From NCBI GenBank assembly GCA_963677015.1, contig OY781533.1, positions 1,736,001 through 1,800,000 of the forward strand: a stretch of 64,000 bases of DNA. Direction: 5' to 3'. Both the position numbers and the translations under genes were made by a program. Positions 26,593-34,182 of this stretch are shown in pieces (position 1 is the stretch's first letter; the number at the start of each line of letters is the position of its first letter). The notes under the pieces are model-generated. The model was not told where the DNA came from. It ran no database searches and saw only the letters and a list, made by a program, of their open reading frames with translations. Source of the DNA: G963556115 sp963677015 (GTDB lineage Bacteria > Planctomycetota > SZUA-567).

Positions 26593-28173
26593 TCTGTGTA
26601 TTAGATAATCTGGATAATACCTGATGAATTTATTCGTAATTACACCAGTCACAATAAAGAACACCCAGCTGTAAACAAACACATGAGTACTATTATATTT
26701 AAATAGTAAAATAAGACTTGCACCTCCGGTAATTATGAATGCTATGGCCCATAACAGAGTTGTGTACAGGTTTGTCCGCTTAAATATTGCATTGTTAATC
26801 ATTTCACGGTTATAATTTTTAATAGAGTAATATGCTGTTAGTGGTCTCTTTGTAAAACATGAACAGCCCCATATGCAACCATAAACAATATATGAACAAC
26901 CGATTAGTTCAAATTTAATATCAATGATAAGCCCGAATATTGCCAGAATAAAACCTAGACCGCATGCAATATAATCATATGGTGTGAAGCTGTATCTTCT
27001 GCTCATTATTATGATAACTGTCGCTACGATTAATGTCGCCAGACATCCGTATAAAGTTGAAAATGGTGTGACATTCCAAAATACTAATAGCGGTAACAAC
27101 ACGGTCCAAAAGCCGCTTCGGGACTTATTCTGCTTAAGTTCAGTACCTTGTCCCCTGCTGCATTGAAATAAACTGCCGAAATATGTAAGTAACTCTAAAC
27201 TTCCATTTACCTTGTACCTGCCGTCAAGTAATGCTTGTGACCTGTCAATTTTACCATTTGATATTTCAATCCAGGTATTCAGGGTTGTATTAATTATAAT
27301 ATCTGGCTCATTAAAGTCAGCAGCCAGCACCTGACAATAATCATTGGATATTGCTAACTGATAGTTCTCGTCAATATCAGTAAACATAAAAGTAACGTAG
27401 ATATCATGTGAATAATAGCTATTGTTATAAAGAAGAGACATCTGAGTTAAAAGTCGCAACGCTTTACTTTCACACCTGCCGGCTATATCCCAATCCGCAT
27501 TTGCCAAACCTTTAAACACTTCAGGTGATAATAGTTTTTCCGTAAGCTTTTTTTTTGTCTGATCTGAGATCTGCTGTGTTTTGCCATATTCTTCACCGGC
27601 ACATTTTACTATCTGCAGATATTCAGCGCACCGGTCTTTTACCTGTGAAACTCTGAATAATTCACCTTCTGCACATAATATCGGGGTATAACCATCTTTA
27701 AATACCAGATCAAACTGCTGTAATAACGGTGCATAATTAGTAGCAGTTTCAGAAAATCCGCATGTCGAGATTAAAACAATATTTTTCTTGCTCAAATCAT
27801 AACGGGGTGGATGAAAACAGGAACCATCCGCTGCTATCTCAATAACCGGCAGCAATAATGGTAATAATCTGTCCATTACACATTTGACCTGTGATGGCAT
27901 ATTGAAGTAATACAGCGGGAAAGACCAGATTATAATATCCGCATTGATATACAAATCAAGAGGCATATCGTCATTGTAGATGCACGTGCCTGGAGTCGTT
28001 GTCCAACAGCTATAACATCCGCAACATGGGTGTAAGTTACTACAGGTATACGGTGAAAAATAATCAATTTGGCAGGTTGTGACCGTATCAATACCGGCTA
28101 TAAATGACTTTGTTACTTTTAATGTATTACTTGCTTCACCTTTAGGACTGCCATTGATGACTAAAATTTTCAT
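26584..28173 (-). CDS. Flavodoxin-like / SCP2-like / membrane fusion protein
   Basis: A 529-residue three-part protein. Residues 1-205 are an NADPH-dependent FMN reductase or flavodoxin-like domain: INGSPKGEASNT is the FMN-phosphate loop, CCGCYSCW is a Cys-rich segment as in iron-sulfur flavoproteins, and IIWSFPLYYFNMPSQVK is the typical flavin loop. About 250-345 resemble an SCP2 sterol-carrier domain (IEISNGKIDRSQALLDGRYK, then SLELLTYFGSLF). About 355-525 hold five or so hydrophobic membrane segments. Substrate and role are unknown; an NAD(P)H-driven reaction on a lipid-like molecule at the membrane is inference. The neighbouring gene encodes a partial paralogue. Confidence 0.78.
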   Translation of the reverse strand: MKILVINGSPKGEASNTLKVTKSFIAGIDTVTTCQIDYFSPYTCSNLHPCCGCYSCWTTTPGTCIYNDDMPLDLYINADIIIWSFPLYYFNMPSQVKCVMDRLLPLLLPVIEIAADGSCFHPPRYDLSKKNIVLISTCGFSETATNYAPLLQQFDLVFKDGYTPILCAEGELFRVSQVKDRCAEYLQIVKCAGEEYGKTQQISDQTKKKLTEKLLSPEVFKGLANADWDIAGRCESKALRLLTQMSLLYNNSYYSHDIYVTFMFTDIDENYQLAISNDYCQVLAADFNEPDIIINTTLNTWIEISNGKIDRSQALLDGRYKVNGSLELLTYFGSLFQCSRGQGTELKQNKSRSGFWTVLLPLLVFWNVTPFSTLYGCLATLIVATVIIIMSRRYSFTPYDYIACGLGFILAIFGLIIDIKFELIGCSYIVYGCIWGCSCFTKRPLTAYYSIKNYNREMINNAIFKRTNLYTTLLWAIAFIITGGASLILLFKYNSTHVFVYSWVFFIVTGVITNKFIRYYPDYLIHRNK

Positions 28174-28305
28174 TTAACTCCTAAGTGGCATACAAATGTA
28201 ATAGCTGAATATGATTAATATTGAGCTCTAAAGAGATAAAGACAATATTACAGGCCATAATTTAAAGACGATACAAAGTATGAATGATCGGTTCACATAC
28301 TGTCT

Positions 28306-29208
28306 TTATTCTACTTTTTTACACTGATAAAAAGTAGTCATAATATATCTGGTAATAATCCATAAAAGCACTGAAAAGACAACCGCGTAGACAATCAGCT
28401 CATTAGAATTTGAGTTAGACTGATAAATAGCAATGAATATTCCGAAAAGAATAAATAGTCCACCCCACCCACCTTCAATAACCCGATAGATCTGTTTTAT
28501 CTTTTCCGGTGGTACATTGCACTTATCAAAAACATCAGCAAAGTATTCAGTAAGGATATTCATGGAATTAAGGCATGAAATTAATAAGATTATACCTAGC
28601 GCAATGTATGCCAGTGGAACAGCATATACCGCAACGCCCTCCTTAATACAAAGTAATCCTGCTATAACTCCTACGGCTAATGCCACATAATTTAGAATTG
28701 GATACTTGCCTTTGATTAAAAATTTAATTGCTGACAGTGCCGTTAACAAAATGAGAACAGCACCCCAGAAATCCATTACCAGCACACCAAGCCACAACGA
28801 AATTATCGGTGCATGAAGGACAAAGAGTCCTGGTTTTCTCTTTATATCATTCTTCTGCTCATTAATAGCAATACTTGGAGAAAATAATTCAGGTAATTTT
28901 TTCAGTGCCGAACTATCGCCTTCAATTTTGCAATCTTCGGTAGTGCAGGATATCGGCTCGCTGGCTAACGAGTCACTTAGCTTTTGCAGATTATCAAGTG
29001 TTGTCTCTATCCTAACTGTAAAGTTGAGAAAGTTATCAGAGGCGACAATACAATTGTTTCTGAAAACCTGCAGTTGAAATTTTTCTGCTGTATCCTTAAA
29101 GGTAAATTCATAAACCAGATCCTGAGTATATGAGTTTTGGTTATACATTGCCGCCATGCCTTGCAACAGAAGAAAACCTACAGAAAAATTATTGTTGTTT
29201 TCGTTCAT
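28306..29208 (-). CDS. Membrane protein with SCP2-like N-terminus
   Basis: A 300-residue protein, paralogous to the second and third parts of the downstream neighbour. Residues about 30-105 show a short SCP2-like pattern (LVYEFTFKDTAEKFQLQV, then a Leu-rich segment ending in LKKLPELF). From about 125 there are five or six membrane segments with similar spacing and landmarks to the flavodoxin fusion. There is no flavodoxin domain. I chose the ATG at 29208, because TGGAG lies eight bases before it and within the longer frame from 29226. The pair is probably one operon (132 bases between them). Function unknown. Confidence 0.65.
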   Translation of the reverse strand: MNENNNNFSVGFLLLQGMAAMYNQNSYTQDLVYEFTFKDTAEKFQLQVFRNNCIVASDNFLNFTVRIETTLDNLQKLSDSLASEPISCTTEDCKIEGDSSALKKLPELFSPSIAINEQKNDIKRKPGLFVLHAPIISLWLGVLVMDFWGAVLILLTALSAIKFLIKGKYPILNYVALAVGVIAGLLCIKEGVAVYAVPLAYIALGIILLISCLNSMNILTEYFADVFDKCNVPPEKIKQIYRVIEGGWGGLFILFGIFIAIYQSNSNSNELIVYAVVFSVLLWIITRYIMTTFYQCKKVE

Positions 29209-29364
29209 TATGATACTCCAAATCAATAAACAATCATGTTCAAACTATAGACCTATATAACTCAATTATTTCATTTACTTATTCAATAAAAGATAATAGT
29301 TTCAAGTTATACATGTTATAAGTTTAAACGATAGTAAGAGATTTGTTAATTAAAAAAAAGGACT

Positions 29365-29406
29365 CTGAAAAAAAGGTGCACTATTATCTGCAAGATAATA
29401 GTGCAC
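29365..29406 (-). terminator. Terminator of the first chemosensory operon
   Basis: A perfect 14-bp stem (29376-29389 with 29393-29406) with loop GCA. On the minus strand it is followed by CCTTTTTTTT, and it lies 32 bases after the cheX stop. Confidence 0.9.
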
Positions 29407-29437
29407 TAATATTTGAATACGCTAAAAGCGTAATTAT

Positions 29438-29890
29438 TTAAAATGCAAGAACTGCTCTGACAAAATGTGTTTCATCAACCATACAATTGCAAATAATTGA
29501 TTCACTGGGCGGGGTTGATTTCCCTGTTCCTGATTCAGGAACAGAAAGTACAAATTTTCCCGCTTTCTCACCAAAGCTTAAAAGGAAACTACCAGCTAAA
29601 GTATTAGTAAGCTCTGCTACAGTGTCCATAACAGCTTTTTGTTCTATCTCAATCATGCCTGCATACATGGTATCTGCCATCTCTTTAGCAAATTCGTTGG
29701 GCAAACAAAATTCAACCGAACTCATCTCATGAATACTATCAATATGCACTTTTCCCCATAAAAAAGTCACGTCACCATCGACAATTTCATCGATAGTTTC
29801 ATCAAACGGCCTGACTTCAGCAAAAGCCATGGTTTCGAGTGTGTCCTGAACCGATTGAAACAATGCGGCGCTCAACTCGTCTTTATTCAT
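29438..29890 (-). CDS. cheX: CheX-like chemotaxis phosphatase
   Basis: A 150-residue single-domain protein of the CheC/CheX/FliY phosphatase group. The active-site pattern E-x2-N is seen in VAELTNTLAGSF (about 92-103). CheX removes phosphate from CheY-P and so ends the signal. It is the last gene of the operon, directly after a cheY. The start has no unusual feature. A second CheX domain sits in the receiver fusion at 39057-39914. Confidence 0.82.
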   Translation of the reverse strand: MNKDELSAALFQSVQDTLETMAFAEVRPFDETIDEIVDGDVTFLWGKVHIDSIHEMSSVEFCLPNEFAKEMADTMYAGMIEIEQKAVMDTVAELTNTLAGSFLLSFGEKAGKFVLSVPESGTGKSTPPSESIICNCMVDETHFVRAVLAF

Positions 29891-29896
29891 AATCGT

Positions 29897-30283
29897 TTAC
29901 ACTCCTAATTCCGGGAAAACCTTCTCTAAGGCATCAGCTACAACCGGAGGATTAATTGGTTTAGAGAGGATAGCAACAACGCCAAGATTCATTAACTCTT
30001 CCCGTTGTGACTCATTACCAGCACTTGTCACAACAAGAACAGGAGTACCATTTAAACGTGGACTTGCTGAAATTCGACGCATAAGTTCCAGACCGTCAAC
30101 ATCCGGCATAGTTAAATCAGTGACAAGTAAATCTGTCGGTACTTCCTTCAACTTTTCAAGGGCTTCAGCCCCATCTGATGCTTCAACAAATTCAGCATCA
30201 TTAAGACCGGATATCTCCAGGCATCTGCGCAAAAACATCCTAGCCAGGGCTGAATCATCAGCAATAACAACTCGCTTGGTCAT
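29897..30283 (-). CDS. cheY: CheY-like single-domain response regulator
   Basis: A 128-residue receiver with all key residues: acidic pair in IADDS, phosphoacceptor Asp in LLVTDLTMP, and conserved Lys in LSKPINPP. It has no output domain, so it acts by binding a partner. It lies between the HDOD gene and cheX, six bases from cheX, so CheX is its likely phosphatase and the CheA encoded at 34183-36564 its likely kinase. Confidence 0.92.
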   Translation of the reverse strand: MTKRVVIADDSALARMFLRRCLEISGLNDAEFVEASDGAEALEKLKEVPTDLLVTDLTMPDVDGLELMRRISASPRLNGTPVLVVTSAGNESQREELMNLGVVAILSKPINPPVVADALEKVFPELGV

Positions 30284-30304
30284 TTTATATCATCTCCTAA
30301 AAAG

Positions 30305-31174
30305 TTATTTTATCTTTGTCTCATCCAAAGCAGAAGCGGTCTTTCCAAATTCAAGTCCAAGCATCAACAACATTCTATCCAATTCATTTCTATCGATCTC
30401 TATATACTGGTCATAGGATAAATCCAATGAATAATGCAGTGTATCCACTCCGGTTCCGTTTCCAGCCATCATTGCGACCGTATCAGCAAGATGAATAGTA
30501 AAACACAACGGTTTATACTCAGCAGGAGCTTCGTGAGGGTGGTGATGATAGCGAACGACCGACTTGATAGTATCAGGAAGATTCCAGTGTTTTGCCAGAA
30601 TAGCCCCTATTTCACAATGATCAACACCTACCAATTTCTTTTCAACTTCTAGAAAGTCCTTAGGTTCTGATGATGCGAATACTTCTCTGACTTCATCAAG
30701 CTTCTCCGCGAGATAGGCGGAGAGAACAGCTTTACCGATATCATGCAATAATCCTGCTGTGTAAGCGACATTTGGGTCTACTTTTTTTGATGTAAATTTT
30801 GCAAATTCCTTTGATGCAATCGCAGTACGCAGACTATGCAGCCAAAGATCACCTTCACTGCTTTCATAACCCTTTAGTTCAGATTCATATATACAGGCAC
30901 AACTAGCCCCTAAGGCAATACCGACAACGAGTTTGTCGCCAAGGTAACTGACTGCAGTCGCAATTGAATCGACAGCGGTACGACGGGCATAAGTTGCAGA
31001 GTTGGCTATTTTAAGCAGTTGCCCTGCCAGCATGGGATCGCTCGCGACAACTTTAACAATATCATCAACAGTATGAGATTCAACCATAGTTAAATTGAGC
31101 AGCTCAGAAGCCGTTCTTGACATAGGCGGAATCATTTTAACATCACGAATAATTTTATTTACAATATCATCCAT
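30305..31174 (-). CDS. HDOD-domain signalling protein
   Basis: A 289-residue HDOD protein, an HD-like domain generally without catalytic metal ligands. The core is seen in LLKIANSATYARR, then YTAGLLHDIGKAVLS and HCEIGAILAKHWNLP, with YHHHP near the C-terminus. HDOD proteins often sit in chemosensory and second-messenger clusters as scaffolds. The upstream frame to 31198 begins with TTG and lacks a ribosome site; I use the ATG at 31174, which follows AGGGGAAG. It lies 11 bases after cheD. Confidence 0.88.
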   Translation of the reverse strand: MDDIVNKIIRDVKMIPPMSRTASELLNLTMVESHTVDDIVKVVASDPMLAGQLLKIANSATYARRTAVDSIATAVSYLGDKLVVGIALGASCACIYESELKGYESSEGDLWLHSLRTAIASKEFAKFTSKKVDPNVAYTAGLLHDIGKAVLSAYLAEKLDEVREVFASSEPKDFLEVEKKLVGVDHCEIGAILAKHWNLPDTIKSVVRYHHHPHEAPAEYKPLCFTIHLADTVAMMAGNGTGVDTLHYSLDLSYDQYIEIDRNELDRMLLMLGLEFGKTASALDETKIK

Positions 31175-31185
31175 AATAGCTTCCC

Positions 31186-31680
31186 CTATATCTCCCAATC
31201 AACACGACCAGGGCTTGACAAAACGACTTTACCTGTGTCTTTAAAAATAGCTACACTTCTGCTGAAATTACCTCCGACATCTTCTGCAACCGCACCTAAT
31301 CCATATTGCCATAAAACTTTACGTATCGCCAAAGCATTACGTTTGCCGATATTGAAAGTATTGTTGGTATCTGCGACATTAGCACCACCAGCAAGCTTAA
31401 CGATAAGCCCTGCACCTTTTGAGACAGACCCCGCCTGCTTTTTCATTTCAGCCAATAACGCAGGTACAGCCGTATCGGCAAAATGTCCGGGATTTTCTTT
31501 TGCACGCTCCGGACTTATTTTTGAGTCAGGCAGAGCTACATGTGCCATGCCTACACAACGAGTCTTTCGATCAAGCATACATATTGCTATGCATGATCCT
31601 AAAGCCAATGTTTTAACAACGCCACCAGGTTCAGAGACAACGCCATAATCCCCAACACCCAGAATCATTTTTTGTGACAT
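31186..31680 (-). CDS. cheD: Chemoreceptor glutamine deamidase CheD, active form
   Basis: A 164-residue CheD that would deamidate Gln residues on chemoreceptors. The catalytic Cys30 in LALGSC and His47 in GMAH are 17 residues apart, as in characterised CheD. GGGAG lies eight bases before the ATG. It follows cheB by three bases. The window has no receptor gene, so its substrates are encoded elsewhere. The second CheD (33614-34147) has lost these residues. Confidence 0.93.
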   Translation of the reverse strand: MSQKMILGVGDYGVVSEPGGVVKTLALGSCIAICMLDRKTRCVGMAHVALPDSKISPERAKENPGHFADTAVPALLAEMKKQAGSVSKGAGLIVKLAGGANVADTNNTFNIGKRNALAIRKVLWQYGLGAVAEDVGGNFSRSVAIFKDTGKVVLSSPGRVDWEI

Positions 31681-31683
31681 TCG

Positions 31684-32739
31684 TTATGCTCCCGACAATA
31701 AATTCAACAGAGTTGAAGCAATATTTTTAAGCGAGACCAATCTCTCTGCGCCCCCTTTAAGATATGCTTCTTTGGGCATACCAAATACAACACAACTCTC
31801 TTCATCTTGTGCAATACACCGCGCTCCAGCATCACGCATCGCCTTCATTCCTGTAGCGCCATCAGCTCCCATACCTGTTAACATCGCTCCAACAGCATTG
31901 GCACCGACACAATTCGCGGCAGATTGCATTAAAACTTCTACAGAAGGACAATGCCCGCAGCACAAAGGACCTTCTTTGACCTCAGCTATATAAAAACCTC
32001 CAGAACGAACCACCCGCAGATGTTTACCGCCAGGAGCTATTAATATCCTTCCGGTCATTATTCTATCACCATTTTCCGCTTCTTTAACTTCCATTGAGCA
32101 CTCAGCATTCATACGCTCCGAAAACATTTTTGTAAATCCTGCGGGCATATGCTGAACAATCACAACCCCCGGGGTTGTTCGCGGAAATTTCGAAATTACT
32201 TCTTTAATTGCTTCCGTTCCGCCGGTCGAAGCGCCGATAACAATAATTTTATCTGTTGTCTCTGGCAATGCTGTGTAACTCAGTGTTTTTCCTGATGAAA
32301 GTTGCACCGGTTTGTTTTTCCAGTGTGAGACATTAGCGGTTGAGGCAATTTTGACTTTAGTCTTTAGCTGCGCCATCATCTCCTGAAGTCCGCTGGCTAC
32401 ATTTGCTTTAGGCTTAGTTACAATATCTACAGCCCCTGCTTCCAACGCATCAAGGGTGATTTTCTTGCCTTTTTCGGTAAGGCTACTGACCATTACCACT
32501 GGAATAGGAAACTGCGGCATAAGTTTTCTTAAAAATTCAACCCCATCCATACGCGGCATTTCAACATCCAATGTCAGTACATCAGGTCTATATTCAAGGA
32601 TTTTATCTCGAGCCATGTATGGATCAGACGCAGTGGCAACCACCTCTATTCCCGGATCAGAGTTCAGTCCTTCTTTTAAGATATTCCTTACCAGTGCAGA
32701 GTCATCAATAACGAGAACTTTAATGATCTTTGCAGGCAT
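31684..32739 (-). CDS. cheB: Chemotaxis methylesterase/glutamine deamidase CheB
   Basis: A 351-residue CheB, removing receptor methyl groups. N-terminal receiver: IDDSA, phosphoacceptor in LTLDVEMP, VTKP. C-terminal esterase: nucleophile Ser in GASTGGTEAI, His in VQHMPAGFT and Asp in LTGMGADG form the triad. The ATG overlaps the cheR stop (TAATG), with AAGGAAT as ribosome site inside cheR, so the two are coupled. A paralogue is at 40493-41530. Confidence 0.96.
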   Translation of the reverse strand: MPAKIIKVLVIDDSALVRNILKEGLNSDPGIEVVATASDPYMARDKILEYRPDVLTLDVEMPRMDGVEFLRKLMPQFPIPVVMVSSLTEKGKKITLDALEAGAVDIVTKPKANVASGLQEMMAQLKTKVKIASTANVSHWKNKPVQLSSGKTLSYTALPETTDKIIVIGASTGGTEAIKEVISKFPRTTPGVVIVQHMPAGFTKMFSERMNAECSMEVKEAENGDRIMTGRILIAPGGKHLRVVRSGGFYIAEVKEGPLCCGHCPSVEVLMQSAANCVGANAVGAMLTGMGADGATGMKAMRDAGARCIAQDEESCVVFGMPKEAYLKGGAERLVSLKNIASTLLNLLSGA

Positions 32740-33617
32740 TAATATTCCTTTCTATATACTGCAGGCATGATATAGTGCCATCTCGAGTTTTCACGGCCTA
32801 ATGTTTCTGAGTGACCGATAAAGAGATAACCTCCCGGTACGGTTATATCATATAACCTGTCAACAAGTGCTTCACGTGTCTGCTTGTCAAAATATATCAT
32901 AACATTCCTGCAGAAAATAGTATCCATTTTTTTCTTAAATGGAAATTTTTTATTCATAAGGTTGAGACGCCGGTAAATTACTTCCTTTTTTAATTCCGGA
33001 GAAACTTCCCATGTGTCAGGTCCAATGTTCCTCAAAAACTTGTTTTTAAGATTTTCCGGAACCAAGGAAATTCTTTCTGTAGGATATACCCCCTTAACAG
33101 CAGTATTTAGGGCTTTTTCAGAAATATCAGTGGCGAGTAATCCAACATCCCATGACCTATAATCCATGCCAAATGCCTGCATAATCAGCATCATTATGGT
33201 GTAAGGCTCTTCACCGGTTGCTGCAGCGGCACACCATAATCTGATATCCTTGTCATTACTACTTATATGCTTCTGCTTAATTTCAGGAAGAACAGTATTG
33301 ATAAAAAAGTCAAAGTGCTCTTTCTCTCTGAAAAAAAAAGTATGATTAGTCGAAATACGGTTAACCAATTCACTTAACGCAGCCGGCGTTTTTGTAAGGT
33401 ATTCGCAATACTGCTCAAACGAGGTGAATCTCAGCTGTTTCAATAGCTTTTGCAGCCTGCCGACAACAAGACTTTTTTTCTGCTCAGTGAGATTAATGCC
33501 AAAATTTTTATAAACAAGGCTTCTAATGATGTTGAACTCTTTTTCAGAGATATCCATCAGTCCTGTCATTTCACGTTTTATAACCTCACTGATACTCTCA
33601 TGATTATCAGAATTCAA
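32739..33617 (-). CDS. cheR: Chemotaxis receptor methyltransferase CheR
   Basis: A 292-residue SAM-dependent methyltransferase for receptor glutamates. The helical N-terminal domain precedes the catalytic part with CAAAATGEEPYTIMML (SAM and substrate motifs) and IFCRNVMIYFD. I place the start at the TTG at 33617: GGGAG lies seven bases before it and it overlaps the cheD2 stop as TTGA, a coupling signal. The frame extends to another TTG at 33653, but that would overlap cheD2 by 40 bases. No TPR domain follows. Confidence 0.93.
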   Translation of the reverse strand: MNSDNHESISEVIKREMTGLMDISEKEFNIIRSLVYKNFGINLTEQKKSLVVGRLQKLLKQLRFTSFEQYCEYLTKTPAALSELVNRISTNHTFFFREKEHFDFFINTVLPEIKQKHISSNDKDIRLWCAAAATGEEPYTIMMLIMQAFGMDYRSWDVGLLATDISEKALNTAVKGVYPTERISLVPENLKNKFLRNIGPDTWEVSPELKKEVIYRRLNLMNKKFPFKKKMDTIFCRNVMIYFDKQTREALVDRLYDITVPGGYLFIGHSETLGRENSRWHYIMPAVYRKEY

Positions 33618-34147
33618 CGTAAACTCTCCCGTCTTTTTCTTTCTTCTGGGCAATATGGCGGATACCAGTCGGTCTTTCTTATCTGTGAAACCTTTGCTAT
33701 AAAAATTTCACCCGTGCCTGAATGAAAGACAATTTTACGCCCCTTACTTCCACCAACATCCTTGCCAATAACAGAAATGTTATATTTTTGTAAAATTTCA
33801 CACCCGACATTTATATTGTTTTCACTGAGTCCAGGTACATAATATTTAGAGTTAATATCATCCGCACCGCCGCAAATATGAGCTTCAAGGTTATTACGAA
33901 CATCATTGAGATCGCCAAACATGGAGACCAGCGAGGCAATAGATGGGGCTGCAAATGAAGCTGTTGACTGGTTATCAACCCGCTTAGGATGGGTATACAC
34001 ACACATTCCTCCGCGTTTTCGTTCAGAATCAAAGATAGTTACTGCCACTCCAGAAGCAATAACAGCAGCCAGGTGCATAGGTTCATAGGGCACACAGACA
34101 TATCCTGGTTCAAGAAAGAATTTTTTCGTCACCTCATTTTTTTCCAC
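33614..34147 (-). CDS. CheD paralogue lacking catalytic residues
   Basis: A 177-residue CheD-family protein. The fold pattern is clear (VAVTIFDSERKRGGM, AHICGG, then NISVIGKDVGGSKGRKIVFHSGTGEI). The catalytic Cys is Gly33 (IASGVAV in place of LGSCIAI), and at the His position counted from the shared Gly-Met there is Val50, with Tyr-Thr-His just after. Deamidase activity is therefore unlikely; it may act as a decoy, scaffold or CheX/CheY partner. The GTG start is weakly supported by GGTGAT. It lies between cheA and cheR, about 35 bases from cheA. Confidence 0.82.
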   Translation of the reverse strand: MEKNEVTKKFFLEPGYVCVPYEPMHLAAVIASGVAVTIFDSERKRGGMCVYTHPKRVDNQSTASFAAPSIASLVSMFGDLNDVRNNLEAHICGGADDINSKYYVPGLSENNINVGCEILQKYNISVIGKDVGGSKGRKIVFHSGTGEIFIAKVSQIRKTDWYPPYCPEERKRRESLR

Positions 34148-34182
34148 TTTATCACCACTCTCACCTATCGCAGAAAGTTTAA

